A stretch of 64,000 nt of DNA from Rhizobium giardinii bv. giardinii H152 (GCF_000379605.1 NZ_KB902579.1:186111-250110); one strand, 5' to 3'; positions 16,301 through 24,582 are shown, counted from the stretch's first letter. Numbers and translations: made by a program. The notes: generated from the letters alone by a model not told the origin.

Positions 16301-17481
16301 GCAATTTCTATTCCGTCGACAGCCGCGCCGTGCCGACTCCGGCGGCGTTCGAGCTCGGCAAGAAGTCCGCGGAGCTGTTGATCCGCCGCTACCTGCAGGA
16401 CCACGGCGAATGGCCAACCTCCTTCGGGTTGACGGCCTGGGGCACCTCGAACATGCGTACCGGCGGCGACGATATTGCGCAAGGCTTGGCGCTGATCGGT
16501 GCCAGGCCGACCTGGGATATGATGTCGCGGCGGGTGACGGGTTACGAGATCGTGCCGCTTGCCGTGCTGGGGCGTCCGCGTGTGGACGTGACCCTGCGCA
16601 TCTCCGGCTTTTTCCGCGATGCGTTCCCGGATCAGATCGCGCTTTTCGACAATGCGATCCGGGCCATCGGGGCGCTTGAGGAAGACGATGCCGACAATAT
16701 GATCGCCGCACGGATGCGGGCGGAAACCAGCCGCCTCGAAGCGGCCGGCATTGCGCCGAAGGAGGCCGCGCGGCGCGCCTCCTACCGCGTGTTCGGCGCC
16801 AAGCCCGGTGCCTATGGCGCAGGGCTGCAGACCTTGATGGATGAAAAGGGCTGGGAAAGCCGCGCCGACCTGGCCGATGCTTATCTCACCTGGGGAAGCT
16901 ACGCCTATGGCGCCGGCGAGGACGGCAAGGCCGAGCGCGGGTTGCTCGAAGCACGGCTGAAGACGGTCGAGGCCGTCGTCCAGAATCAGGACAATCGCGA
17001 GCACGACCTGCTCGACAGCGACGACTATTACCAGTTCGAAGGCGGCATGAGCCTTGCGGTGGAGCAGATGTCGGGCACGCGCCCGTCGATCTACCACAAC
17101 GATCATTCCCGCCCGGAAAAACCGGTGATCCGCTCGCTGGAGGAAGAGATCGGCCGGGTGGTGCGTGGCCGCGTCGTCAATCCGAAATGGATCGAGGGGG
17201 TCATGCGCCACGGCTACAAGGGCGCTTTCGAGATCGCCGCGACGGTCGACTACATGTTCGCCTTCGCGGCAACGACCGGGGCGGTGCGAAGCCACCATTT
17301 CGAGGCGGTCTACCAGGCCTATGTCATGGATGATCGCGTCCGCCAGTTCATGGAAGACAAGAACCCGGCGGCGCTGCGCGAGATGTCCGACAAGCTGCTG
17401 GAGGCGATCGACCGCGGCCTGTGGTCGCCGCGTTCCAATTCGGCGCGTTTCGAACTGCAGGGCCGGGCGGCCGCCGAGTAG
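13333..17481 (+). CDS. cobN: cobaltochelatase subunit CobN, with two in-frame repeat insertions
   Basis: CobN is the large subunit of the aerobic ATP-dependent cobaltochelatase CobNST, which inserts Co2+ into hydrogenobyrinic acid a,c-diamide. This copy has 1382 residues against about 1275 in relatives. Family segments such as GLDTPAGTIEVINAM, IIHMGKHGNLEWLPGK, GTSNMRTGGDDIAQGL and the C-terminal DYMFAFAATTGAVRSHHFEAVYQ are present. The excess corresponds to two palindromic repeats read through in frame (about residues 202-256 and 810-864). The first separates GEGVIGVDAWKKA from PIVALCFYRALVQSGE; the second precedes DPLDCVLTDAW. No stop or frameshift is present, so the gene may still be functional. 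The start at 13333 (MHLLLAQK) is chosen over an upstream in-frame start that lies inside the repeat arm. Confidence 0.95.
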   Translation: MHLLLAQKGTISDGEEAIDLGQSPADILFLSAADTELSAIAAAHRIRQGKSSLRVASLLTLKHPMSVDTYVERTARHAKLIIVRPLGGASYFQYVLEALHAAAVTQKFQIAVLPGHDKPDPGLEPFSTVAADDRNRMWAYFTEGGADNMARLLAYAEALIDGSEKPEPAAPLLKAGIWWPGEGVIGVDAWKKAVGFGARGVLPPSVGFADISPSRREIDPRQPNQPKDGAEGFERRERPPVISTLEGEMPGRAEGGTPPLFSEGRTSGPIVALCFYRALVQSGETRPVEALIEALAAEGVTVLPVFVSSLKDAVSIGTLEAIFGEAPPDVVMNATGFAVSAPGADRQPTVLEFTDAPVLQVIFSGSTRKAWEASPQGLMARDLAMNVALPEVDGRILSRAVSFKAAAVYDPNVEANIVGHEPLADRIAFAVKLAANWVKLRKTAPRKRRVAIIMANYPNRDGRLGNGVGLDTPAGTIEVINAMAAAGYEIDNIPGDGDALIRHLMAGPTNAARADCEIRETLTLNQYKAFFASLPVQIQNQVVERWGKPEADSFFRDGRFALPLARFGATVVGIQPARGYNIDPKETYHSPDLVPPHGYLAFYAFLRQEFGAHAIIHMGKHGNLEWLPGKALALSETCYPEAVFGPLPHLYPFIVNDPGEGTQAKRRTSAVIIDHLTPPLTRAESYGPLKDLEALVDEYYDAAGGDPRRLRFLSKQILDLVRDIGLDQDAGIARTDAEDKALEKLDAYLCDLKELQIRDGLHVFGVAPEGRLLTDLTVALARVPRGQGEGGDQSLQRAIAKDAGLLNVAAPPSVLPDISPSRGEIDPLRSPVKIAPEEASSGRQGRSPAISPLEGEMPGRAEGGISPSATRINERHFDPLDCVLTDAWTGPKPAVLAELSDVPWRTAGDTVERIEILAAALVSGECRCPENWSATQAVLQDIETRLKPSIVQSGPAEISALMRGLDGRFVAPGPSGAPTRGRPDVLPTGRNFYSVDSRAVPTPAAFELGKKSAELLIRRYLQDHGEWPTSFGLTAWGTSNMRTGGDDIAQGLALIGARPTWDMMSRRVTGYEIVPLAVLGRPRVDVTLRISGFFRDAFPDQIALFDNAIRAIGALEEDDADNMIAARMRAETSRLEAAGIAPKEAARRASYRVFGAKPGAYGAGLQTLMDEKGWESRADLADAYLTWGSYAYGAGEDGKAERGLLEARLKTVEAVVQNQDNREHDLLDSDDYYQFEGGMSLAVEQMSGTRPSIYHNDHSRPEKPVIRSLEEEIGRVVRGRVVNPKWIEGVMRHGYKGAFEIAATVDYMFAFAATTGAVRSHHFEAVYQAYVMDDRVRQFMEDKNPAALREMSDKLLEAIDRGLWSPRSNSARFELQGRAAAE
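13938..14100. repeat. palindromic element 1 inside cobN
   Basis: The left arm begins ACCCCCCTCTGTCGGC at 13938 and ends with GGGAGAT near 13986; the right arm, 14056-14100, is its inverted copy with some differences (shared core ATCTCCCCCTCAAGG). About 70 unrelated bases lie between. Read in the cobN frame it encodes DISPSRREIDP at one end and TLEGEMPGRAEGG at the other. Arms match those of element 2. Confidence 0.9.
15761..15924. repeat. palindromic element 2 inside cobN
   Basis: The arms at 15761-15807 and 15880-15924 are nearly perfect inverted copies with the core ATCTCCCCCTCAAGGGGGGA. The 72-base centre differs from that of element 1. It is in the same orientation and reading frame as element 1, encoding DISPSRGEIDP and PLEGEMPGRAEGG at its ends. 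Confidence 0.92.
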
Positions 17482-17529
17482 GCCACAGCGCGTCGTTCGA
17501 GAAACAATCAAATTCTGAGAGGACACACC

Positions 17530-18168
17530 ATGAGCGAAGATCAAACGACCGACACCGGTCCCGGCAATGACGAGGCCCGCCATGCCATGAAAATGGCGAA
17601 GAAGAAGACCGCGCGCGAAAAGATCATGGCGACCAAAACGGATCAGAAGGGCCTGATTATCGTCAATACCGGCAAGGGCAAGGGCAAGTCGACGGCCGGT
17701 TTCGGCATGATCTTCCGCCATATCGCCCACGGCATGCCGTCCGCCGTCGTCCAGTTCATCAAGGGTGCCTGGGAGACGGGCGAGCGCGATCTGATCGAAA
17801 AGCACTTCGGCGATCTCTGCCAGTTCTACACCCTTGGCGAGGGCTTCACCTGGGAAACGCAGGACCGCGCCCGCGACATCGCCATGGCTGAGAAGGCATG
17901 GGAGAAGGCCAAGGAACTGATCCGCGACGAGCGCAATTCCATGGTGCTGCTCGACGAGATCAACATCGCCCTTCGCTACGACTATATCGATGTCGCGGAG
18001 GTCGTGCGGTTTTTGAAGGAAGAAAAGCCGCACATGACCCATGTCGTCCTGACCGGCCGCAACGCCAAGGAAGAGTTGATCGAGGCGGCGGATCTCGTCA
18101 CCGAGATGGAACTGATCAAGCACCCCTTCCGCTCCGGCATCAAGGCGCAGGTCGGGGTGGAATACTGA
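17530..18168 (+). CDS. cobO: cob(I)yrinic acid a,c-diamide adenosyltransferase CobO
   Basis: A 212-residue corrinoid adenosyltransferase of the CobA/CobO type that attaches the 5'-deoxyadenosyl group to Co(I) corrinoids. The P-loop GKGKGKSTAGFG lies near 49-60, and the family segments VQFIKGAWETGERD, MVLLDEINIALRYDYID and VVLTGRNAKEELIEAADLVTEM are all present. The N-terminal 35 residues are polar and lysine-rich, as in other CobO. A GAGAGGACAC ribosome region precedes the ATG, 48 bases after cobN. It ends the riboswitch-led operon and converges with the TSUP gene 12 bases away. Confidence 0.94.
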   Translation: MSEDQTTDTGPGNDEARHAMKMAKKKTAREKIMATKTDQKGLIIVNTGKGKGKSTAGFGMIFRHIAHGMPSAVVQFIKGAWETGERDLIEKHFGDLCQFYTLGEGFTWETQDRARDIAMAEKAWEKAKELIRDERNSMVLLDEINIALRYDYIDVAEVVRFLKEEKPHMTHVVLTGRNAKEELIEAADLVTEMELIKHPFRSGIKAQVGVEY

Positions 18169-18180
18169 GCGTCTCTGCGG

Positions 18181-18966
18181 CTACCAACCAAGCCAAACCC
18201 GGAGCGGATGCGCCGGGTCGGCCAGCAGCCTGATCGCCAGCGCGATGCAGGTGACGACCAGCAGCGGCTTGATGATCTTCGCGCCGTTCTTCATGGCGAA
18301 ACGCGAACCGACCTGAGCGCCGGCGAACTGGCCGGCGCCCATCAGCAGGCCGACTTTCCACAGGACTGCGCCGTAAAGCACGAAGACGACGAAGGCGCCG
18401 AGATTGGAGCCGAAGTTGAGGAATTTCGTGTGGGCGGTCGCCTTGAGGACGCCGAACCCGGCAAGGGCGATGAAAGCGAGCATGAAGAACGATCCGGTAC
18501 CCGGGCCGAAAACGCCGTCGTAAAAGCCGATGGCCGGTACCAGCGTCAGCGAAAACAGGAAGGGCGTCATCCGCTGCGCCTTGTCGGCATCGCCAAGACT
18601 GGGCTTGACGGCGAAATAGAGCGCGATTGCCACCAGCAGGAAGGGTAGGACGGTTTTCAGCACGTGCCCCGGCACCACCGTCGCCAGTATGGCACCGAGC
18701 GCTGCCCCCAGGGCCGACATGGCCGCCATCGGCAGTTGCTCGCGAAGGCTCACATGGCCATGCCGGGCATAGGCAAGGCTTGCCGAGCCCGAGCCGAACA
18801 GCGACTGCAGCTTGTTGGTGCCCAGCGTCTCGAGTGGCGGAATGCCTGCGATCAGCATGGCGGGAATGGTGATCATGCCGCCGCCGCCGGCGATCGAGTC
18901 GATGAACCCGGCAAGAAATGCAGCAGCAAACAGCAGGGCGAAGAGTTGGGGGGCAAGATCGTGCAA
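18181..18966 (-). CDS. TSUP family (TauE/SafE) membrane transporter
   Basis: A 261-residue inner-membrane protein with about eight hydrophobic segments in two homologous halves. The first half contains AGFIDSIAGGGGMITIPAML and the second AIGFYDGVFGPGTGSFFMLA, the paired glycine-rich motifs of the TSUP family. Members export or import sulfite, sulfonates or related anions; the substrate here is not known. It lies on the opposite strand inside the cobalamin cluster, between cobO and cobE. The location may be accidental or may indicate a link to corrinoid or metal metabolism; the sequence does not decide. Confidence 0.85.
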   Translation of the reverse strand: MHDLAPQLFALLFAAAFLAGFIDSIAGGGGMITIPAMLIAGIPPLETLGTNKLQSLFGSGSASLAYARHGHVSLREQLPMAAMSALGAALGAILATVVPGHVLKTVLPFLLVAIALYFAVKPSLGDADKAQRMTPFLFSLTLVPAIGFYDGVFGPGTGSFFMLAFIALAGFGVLKATAHTKFLNFGSNLGAFVVFVLYGAVLWKVGLLMGAGQFAGAQVGSRFAMKNGAKIIKPLLVVTCIALAIRLLADPAHPLRVWLGW

Positions 18967-19304
18967 GGGAGACTCGCTGAAAGCGGGGAAATTCGGCCCT
19001 GTTTGTCAGAGGTTGCCCGGAAAAGCAAAGACAGCCTGCGTGGTTGATCCCCATCGACGTTGGAACATTCCGCATTGTGGCGTTGGCCGCATGCCGAATG
19101 ACGCAATCCGGTTTGACCCGTCAGGTGCTGTTCGGTAAAAAGAATAACGTGCGACGGTGCCCATCATGGTGGGCTGAAAGAGCGTCCGGTGCGGCCGACC
19201 CATCCACGGGGCTTCATCCGGTGCTGTCCAGACCGCTTCGACGCTTCTTTGGCGTCGAAGGCCCGCGTATCGTAACCATACGGCGTGGGGAGGCCTCTTT
19301 TCTG
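18967..19304. other. TSUP-cobE intergenic region with a 9-bp hairpin
   Basis: This 338-base gap must hold the divergent promoters. It contains a hairpin at 19236-19260 (CTTCGACGC/GCGTCGAAG, seven-base loop), about 45 bases before the cobE start. No B12 box or GCCACTG element was found, so this second cob operon does not appear to have its own cobalamin riboswitch. The cobE frame is open across the region but with poor codon use. Confidence 0.5.
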
Positions 19305-19826
19305 ATGCATGTGAATACCGGCAATCCGTTGGTGGGAGCGCCGTTCGTTCTCGGCCTCGGCTGCGAGCGCGGTACGCCGTCTGACGAAGTAATCCGGCTT
19401 GCCGAAGAGGCGATGGCGGCCGCCAGGATCGATCGCCATGCGCTTGCCTGTGTGGCGTCGCTCGATGCGCGCGCGCAGGAGCCGGCGATGATCGCCGCCG
19501 CCGCCCACTTCTCCGTTCCCTTCCGTGTCTTCGATGCCGGGACGCTCGAGGCCGAAACCGCACGGCTGAAAAACCCTTCGGAAATCGTTTTTGCGCTGAC
19601 TGGCTGCCATGGTGTGGCGGAGGCCGCGGCGCTGGCTGCAGCCGGCCAGGCAAGTTCGCTGATCGTGCCGAAAATCAAGTCTGCGAATGCAACCGCGGCG
19701 GTGGCCGGTGGCGTGTTTGTCGAATCAATCGAGGATGTTGCCGCCGTTTGCGAGCAAAACGATTCTTTATCTTCGCAATCTCATTCAGCGCGGATGTTGC
19801 GAACTGCGCCAAGGACGAAGCCATGA
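19305..19826 (+). CDS. cobE: cobalamin biosynthesis protein CobE (CbiG C-terminal domain)
   Basis: A 173-residue protein matching the C-terminal domain of CbiG, called CobE in the aerobic pathway. The N-terminal LGLGCERGTPSDEVIRLAEEAM and later LALTGCHGVAEAAAL-type segment (here FALTGCHGVAEAAAL) are family features. CobE is thought to help channel corrin intermediates rather than catalyse; its exact role is unsettled. Start 19305 is chosen because GGGGAGG lies at 19286-19293. Its stop overlaps the cobA start in ATGA, starting a chain of coupled genes. Confidence 0.88.
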   Translation: MHVNTGNPLVGAPFVLGLGCERGTPSDEVIRLAEEAMAAARIDRHALACVASLDARAQEPAMIAAAAHFSVPFRVFDAGTLEAETARLKNPSEIVFALTGCHGVAEAAALAAAGQASSLIVPKIKSANATAAVAGGVFVESIEDVAAVCEQNDSLSSQSHSARMLRTAPRTKP

Positions 19827-20665
19827 CGGAAGCGCTGTTTTCCGGTCTGCCCGAACTCGTGCCCGGCTCCGTATGGCTCGTCGGCGCAGGTCCGGGCGAT
19901 CCCGGCCTCCTGACATTGCTTGCGCTCAATGCGTTGCGCCAGGCCGATGTCATCGTTCACGACGCGCTGGTCAATTCCGATTGCCTGGCAATGGCGAAAG
20001 CCGGCGCGGTGCTGGAGTTTGCCGGAAAGCGCGGCGGCAAGCCTTCGCCCAAGCAGCGGGACATTTCCCTTCGACTGGTCGAACTGGCGCGCCAGGGCAA
20101 GCGCGTGCTGCGGCTGAAGGGCGGCGATCCCTTCGTTTTCGGCCGCGGCGGCGAGGAGGCTCTGACGCTGGTCGAGCACGGCATCCCGTTTCGCATCGTG
20201 CCGGGCATCACGGCCGGTATCGGCGGGCTTGCCTATGCCGGCATTCCGGTGACGCATCGCGAGGTCAATCACGCCGTGACCTTTCTCACTGGCCACGATT
20301 CGTCCGGTGTCGTTCCCGACCGCATCAACTGGGAGGGCATCGCCAAGGGCTCGCCGGTCATCGTCATGTACATGGCGATGAAGCATATCGGCCAGATCAC
20401 CGCCAATCTGATCGCCGCCGGCCGCTCGCCGGAGGAGCCGGTTGCCTTCGTCTGCAATGCCGCGACGCTTGAGCAGTCGGTGCTGGAGACGACGCTGGGG
20501 CGCGCCGAGGCGGATGTCGCCACCGCTGGGCTCGAACCGCCGGCCATCGTCGTGGTCGGCGAAGTCGTTCGCCTGCGCTCGGCACTCGATTGGCTGGGCG
20601 CACTCGAAGGTCGGGTTCTCGATGCCGATCCGCTGTCGAGCCGCGCCTTCAAGGACCCGGCATGA
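19823..20665 (+). CDS. cobA: uroporphyrinogen-III C-methyltransferase CobA
   Basis: A 280-residue SAM-dependent methyltransferase (SUMT) that makes precorrin-2 from uroporphyrinogen III, the branch point to cobalamin and siroheme. VGAGPGDPGLLTL is near residues 18-30, VIVHDALV and LRLKGGDPFVFGRGGEE follow, and VPGITAGIGGLAYAGIPVTHR is the second SAM-site segment. Length is typical for a stand-alone SUMT without the CysG Fe-chelatase part. An AAGGACG ribosome site precedes the ATG. ATGA overlaps join it to cobE and cobB. Confidence 0.94.
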   Translation: MTEALFSGLPELVPGSVWLVGAGPGDPGLLTLLALNALRQADVIVHDALVNSDCLAMAKAGAVLEFAGKRGGKPSPKQRDISLRLVELARQGKRVLRLKGGDPFVFGRGGEEALTLVEHGIPFRIVPGITAGIGGLAYAGIPVTHREVNHAVTFLTGHDSSGVVPDRINWEGIAKGSPVIVMYMAMKHIGQITANLIAAGRSPEEPVAFVCNAATLEQSVLETTLGRAEADVATAGLEPPAIVVVGEVVRLRSALDWLGALEGRVLDADPLSSRAFKDPA

Positions 20666-21966
20666 CAGGCCTGTTGATTGCGGCACCGTCTTCGGGTTCG
20701 GGTAAGACGACGGTGACCCTCGGATTGATGCGCGCCCTGCGCAATCGGGGCATTGCTTCGGCGCCGGGTAAGGCGGGGCCGGACTATATCGACCCGGCTT
20801 TTCATACGGCGGCGAGTGGCACGGCCTGCCTCAACTACGACCCGTGGGCGATGCGGCCGGACCTGCTGCGCGCCAACGCGGCCGCGGCGACCGCCGACGG
20901 CAAGGCGCTGATCATCGAGGCGATGATGGGGCTTTACGATGCGGCCGCCGACGGGACCGGATCGCCAGCCGATCTGGCTGCCTTGCTCGAACTGCCGGTC
21001 ATCCTCGTTGTCGATTGCGCCCGCATGGCGCATTCCGTGGCGGCCTTGGTGCGCGGTTTTGCGGGCCATCGCGCCGACGTTCACGTTGCGGCCGTGATCC
21101 TCAACAAGGTCGGCAGCGATCGCCACGAAAGCATGTTGCGCGACGCGCTGGAAACGACCGATATGCCGGTTTTCGGCGTGCTTCGGCAGAATGCTTCCCT
21201 GCAGTTGCCCGAACGCCATCTTGGGCTCGTGCAGGCCGGTGAACATGGCGAACTGAATGCGTTTATCGAGCGGGCGGCGGTGCATGTTGAGCAGGGCTGC
21301 GATCTGGATGCGATCCTGTCGGCGGCACGGTCCGCGTTCCCGCGCCGCTCAAATACTGATGTGCTGCAACTGAAGCCGCTTGGCCAGAAGATCGCCATCG
21401 CCCGCGATATCGCTTTCGCATTCTGCTACGAGCACCTTTTGTCCGGCTGGCGCAAGGCGGGTGCCGAACTATCGTTCTTTTCGCCGCTCGCCAACGAGGC
21501 GCCCGCCGAGGACGCCGACGCGGTTTATTTGCCGGGCGGCTATCCCGAGCTTCACGCCGGGACATTGGCGAATGCCGCGCAGTTCAAGTCGGGCATGACG
21601 GCGGCCCGCGACCGTGGCGCCCGGATTTTCGGCGAGTGCGGCGGTTACATGGTACTTGGCGAGATGCTTGTCGCAGCCGATGGCGCAGGCTACGAGATGC
21701 TGGGTTTCCTGCCGCTCGCGACCAGTTTTGCCGTGCGCAAGCGGCATCTCGGCTACCGGCGGGTGAGGCCGCTCGACACCAGTTTCTTTGACGGTCCGCT
21801 GATGGCGCATGAATTTCACTATGCTTCGATCCTGTCCGAGGGCGACGCCGAGCGTCTGTTCGACACCACCGATGCCGTCGGCACGCCGCTCGGGGCTGCC
21901 GGGTTGCGGCGGGGGCAAGTGGCCGGCTCGTTCATGCATATCGTCGATATGGCCATGGTCCCATGA
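20662..21966 (+). CDS. cobB: hydrogenobyrinic acid a,c-diamide synthase CobB
   Basis: A 434-residue glutamine-dependent amidotransferase that amidates the a and c side chains of hydrogenobyrinic acid. The ATPase domain starts with APSSGSGKTTVTLG at 7-20 and contains GPDYIDPAFHTAASG and IIEAMMGLYDA. The glutaminase-like domain has LPGGYPELHA and the nucleophile segment GECGGYMVLGE near 328. The annotated start at 20662 overlaps the cobA stop in ATGA. Upstream in-frame starts fall inside cobA. Sequence separates it clearly from CobQ. Confidence 0.94.
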   Translation: MTGLLIAAPSSGSGKTTVTLGLMRALRNRGIASAPGKAGPDYIDPAFHTAASGTACLNYDPWAMRPDLLRANAAAATADGKALIIEAMMGLYDAAADGTGSPADLAALLELPVILVVDCARMAHSVAALVRGFAGHRADVHVAAVILNKVGSDRHESMLRDALETTDMPVFGVLRQNASLQLPERHLGLVQAGEHGELNAFIERAAVHVEQGCDLDAILSAARSAFPRRSNTDVLQLKPLGQKIAIARDIAFAFCYEHLLSGWRKAGAELSFFSPLANEAPAEDADAVYLPGGYPELHAGTLANAAQFKSGMTAARDRGARIFGECGGYMVLGEMLVAADGAGYEMLGFLPLATSFAVRKRHLGYRRVRPLDTSFFDGPLMAHEFHYASILSEGDAERLFDTTDAVGTPLGAAGLRRGQVAGSFMHIVDMAMVP

Positions 21967-22967
21967 GCGCGGCGATCATCCATGGCGGCGGCATCACCGA
22001 AGCCGCAGCCGTCTTCGGCGGCGAGCCGAAAGACTGGCTCGATCTGTCGACGGGCATCAATCCCAATCCTGTTGCCTTGCCGGATATTCCGCTCGACGCC
22101 TGGCACCGGTTGCCGGACCGTCACCTGGTCGATACCGCGCGAAACGCCGCCGCCCGCTACTATCGCAGCGGCGATGTCCTGCCGCTTCCGGTTCCCGGCA
22201 CGCAGTCGGTGATCCAGCTTCTGCCGCGTCTGGTTGAAGCCGGCCGGCGTGTCGCCATTTTCGCCCCGACATACGGCGAATATGCCCGCGTCTTGCTGGC
22301 CGCAGGCTTTGCCGTCGATGAGATAACGGGGCATGACCAACTGATGGGCGAGCACGCGCTGGCGATCCTGGTCAATCCCAACAATCCCACGGGGCACGCC
22401 TGTTTTCCGGGCGAAATCACCGCCATGGCGCGCCGGATGAAGGCGAATGGCGGCATGCTGCTGGTCGATGAAGCCTTCGGTGACACGCGGCCTGATCTGA
22501 GCGTCGCGCGCTCGGCGGTCGAGCACGGCAATCTGATCGTCTTTCGCTCGTTCGGCAAGTTTTTCGGTCTCGCCGGTCTGCGGCTCGGCTTCGTCATTGC
22601 CGGCGAGCCGGTGCTCTCAGCCTTCCGCGAGTGGCTTGGGCCATGGCCGGTATCGGGACCGGCGCTGGTGATCGCGCAGGCGCTGATGGACGGCGATACG
22701 AGCGCCGTTCAATCGGCGATCACCGAGCGCCACGCCGCGCTTGACGCTGTTCTACGCAATGCTGCGCTGAAAATCGTCGGCGGCACGCCGCTTTTTACCC
22801 TGGTGGAACTTGAGCGGGCTGCCCATCTCCACGCGCATCTGTGCGAGGCTCACATCCTGACGAGAAAATTCGACTATGCGCCGTCCTGGCTGAGGATTGG
22901 ACTTGCGCCGGACGTTGCAGGCGATACACGCTTGGCGGATGCCCTGCGCCGGGCAGACCTCGCCTGA
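21963..22967 (+). CDS. cobC: threonine-phosphate decarboxylase / aminotransferase-like CobC
   Basis: A 334-residue fold-type I PLP enzyme. Relatives (CobD of Salmonella, CobC of aerobic producers) make (R)-1-amino-2-propanol phosphate for the nucleotide-loop linker. The segment LDLSTGINPNPVALPD lies near the N-terminus, NPNNPTGH near 140, LLVDEAFGD near 167, and the PLP lysine in VFRSFGKFFGLAGLRLGF near 200. Its start overlaps the cobB stop (ATGA). It precedes cobD by 12 bases; these two act together in aminopropanol attachment. Confidence 0.93.
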   Translation: MSAAIIHGGGITEAAAVFGGEPKDWLDLSTGINPNPVALPDIPLDAWHRLPDRHLVDTARNAAARYYRSGDVLPLPVPGTQSVIQLLPRLVEAGRRVAIFAPTYGEYARVLLAAGFAVDEITGHDQLMGEHALAILVNPNNPTGHACFPGEITAMARRMKANGGMLLVDEAFGDTRPDLSVARSAVEHGNLIVFRSFGKFFGLAGLRLGFVIAGEPVLSAFREWLGPWPVSGPALVIAQALMDGDTSAVQSAITERHAALDAVLRNAALKIVGGTPLFTLVELERAAHLHAHLCEAHILTRKFDYAPSWLRIGLAPDVAGDTRLADALRRADLA

Positions 22968-22979
22968 ACGGATCCCTGC

Positions 22980-23963
22980 ATGTCGACCGAAACCCTCGTT
23001 GTCCTCGTTGCCGCCTTGCTGCTCGACCGCATTGTCGGTGATCCGGACTGGCTTTGGCGCCGTCTGCCGCATCCGGTCGTCCTGTTCGGCGCAATGATCG
23101 GTTGGTGTGACCGGACCTTCAATCGCAAGCGTCTGGGCGACGAGACGCTGAAATTCAGGGGTGCCCTCGTCATCGCCGCGCTTTTGGCGTGGAGCCTCGT
23201 CTGCGGCTTTCTGCTGCATCGGCTGTTTTCTCCATTGGGTCTCGTCGGCGTGGCGCTCGAAGCGATCCTCGTCGCCATCTTCCTCGCCCAGAAAAGCCTT
23301 GCCGATCACGTTTCGCGCGTCGCCTCCGGGCTTCGCACCGGCGGGCTGGAAGGCGGGCGCAAGGCGGTGTCGATGATCGTCGGCCGGGATCCGGAAACCC
23401 TTGACGAGCCTGCGGTCTGCCGTGCGGCCATCGAAAGCCTGGCCGAAAACTTTTCCGACGGCGTCGTCGCGCCTGCCTTCTGGTATGCCTTTCTCGGTCT
23501 GCCGGGGCTCCTCGCTTACAAGATGCTCAACACCGCTGATTCGATGGTCGGTCACAAGAGCCCGAAATATCTGCATTTCGGCTGGGCTTCCGCCCGTCTC
23601 GACGACCTCGCCAACCTGCCCGCAGCACGGCTGTCGATCTTCCTCATCGCCGTGGGTGCCGCGTTCACGGACGGCCGCCGTGCCGCCCGCAGCGCCCTCG
23701 GCACGGCGTTGCGCGATCATGGTCTGCATCGTTCGCCCAATTCCGGCTGGCCGGAGGCGGCGATGGCCGGTGCGCTCGGCGTGCAACTGGCAGGTCCGCG
23801 GATCTATGCGGGCTCTCTTGTCAACGAACCGATGATCAATGGGTCCGGCCGGGCTGTCGCAACGGTCGGCGACGTGGAAGCCGGTGTTTCGCTATTCTAC
23901 CGCGCCTGTGCAACCCTTGTTGTATTGGTCGGGCTTGTCGCTGTCGCTGCCAGTATATTTTAG
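22980..23963 (+). CDS. cobD: adenosylcobinamide-phosphate synthase CobD (CbiB)
   Basis: A 327-residue inner-membrane protein of the CobD/CbiB family, which joins aminopropanol (phosphate) to adenosylcobyric acid. Several hydrophobic segments span the length. Family segments visible are DRIVGDPDWLWRRLPHPVVLFG, GRDPETLDEPAVCRAAIESLAENFSDGVVAP (in part) and LNTADSMVGHKSPKYLHFGWASARLDD. The next gene, an L,D-transpeptidase, is 144 bases downstream. This is the last recognisable cob gene in the window. Confidence 0.93.
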   Translation: MSTETLVVLVAALLLDRIVGDPDWLWRRLPHPVVLFGAMIGWCDRTFNRKRLGDETLKFRGALVIAALLAWSLVCGFLLHRLFSPLGLVGVALEAILVAIFLAQKSLADHVSRVASGLRTGGLEGGRKAVSMIVGRDPETLDEPAVCRAAIESLAENFSDGVVAPAFWYAFLGLPGLLAYKMLNTADSMVGHKSPKYLHFGWASARLDDLANLPAARLSIFLIAVGAAFTDGRRAARSALGTALRDHGLHRSPNSGWPEAAMAGALGVQLAGPRIYAGSLVNEPMINGSGRAVATVGDVEAGVSLFYRACATLVVLVGLVAVAASIF

Positions 23964-24107
23964 CTTCGTTGTTGCATCGGCAAGAGAAAACACGGGCTTT
24001 GTTAATCCGGCATTTTCCATGTGGCTTAAGCGATTGTCATTCGAATAACGTTAGGTCTACGTCCGTTGTAAACACCGGTAAGGTGCGTATCTCGGGAGAG
24101 GACTTTA

Positions 24108-24536
24108 ATGCCTAGAATTGCCGTGGTCTTTTTGGCCTTCTTGTTCACGCAAATTCATTCACCAACTGCCTTTGCCGCCAATCTTATTGCCAATGTCAGT
24201 CTTTCTTCTCAAACGATGACAGTCTCGCAGAACGGCATCGTCCGCCATCGCTGGAAGGTATCGACCGCGCGCAAGGGGTATGTCACCCCGAAAGGCAGCT
24301 GGAGTGCCAAGTGGCTGTCGAAAAACCATCGCTCGCGCAAATATGACGACGCGCCGATGCCGTATGCGGTGTTTTTCAACGGCGGTTATGCCGTACACGC
24401 GACCTATGACCTGAAACGCCTCGGCCGCCCGGCGTCGCACGGCTGCATCCGCCTTCACCCGGAAAATGCCGCGGAGTTCTTTTCGCTCGCCAGCCAGAAC
24501 GGTCTGAGCAACACGCGGATTATCGTCACGCGTTGA
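24108..24536 (+). CDS. L,D-transpeptidase (YkuD domain)
   Basis: A 142-residue periplasmic enzyme with a signal peptide (MPRIAVVFLAFLFTQ..., cleavage near residue 24). The YkuD catalytic motif is complete: a His in GGYAVHATYD and SHGCIRLHPENA with the nucleophilic Cys near residue 114. Such enzymes form 3-3 cross-links in peptidoglycan or attach proteins to it; rhizobial genomes carry many copies. It has no other recognised domain. A GGGAGAGG ribosome site lies 8 bases upstream. It converges with the MDR gene. Confidence 0.88.
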   Translation: MPRIAVVFLAFLFTQIHSPTAFAANLIANVSLSSQTMTVSQNGIVRHRWKVSTARKGYVTPKGSWSAKWLSKNHRSRKYDDAPMPYAVFFNGGYAVHATYDLKRLGRPASHGCIRLHPENAAEFFSLASQNGLSNTRIIVTR

Positions 24537-24559
24537 GCTGAACGACCGCCGAACTATTC

Positions 24560-24582
24560 GAGGCTGGCGTTCCGCCAGCCTC
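24560..24582. terminator. bidirectional hairpin between convergent genes
   Basis: GAGGCTGGCG and CGCCAGCCTC form a perfect 10-bp stem with a three-base loop, midway between the L,D-transpeptidase and the convergent dehydrogenase gene. T runs are weak on both sides. Confidence 0.65.

Noticed and set aside
13333-17481. CobN suspected to be broken because of the repeat insertions
   Set aside because: The reading frame is continuous and conserved segments on both sides of each insert are in the same frame, so it is annotated as an intact but expanded gene.
18967-19304. Possible second cobalamin riboswitch upstream of cobE-cobA-cobB-cobC-cobD
   Set aside because: No B12 box, GCCACTG or GGGAA arrangement was found; only a simple 9-bp hairpin is present.
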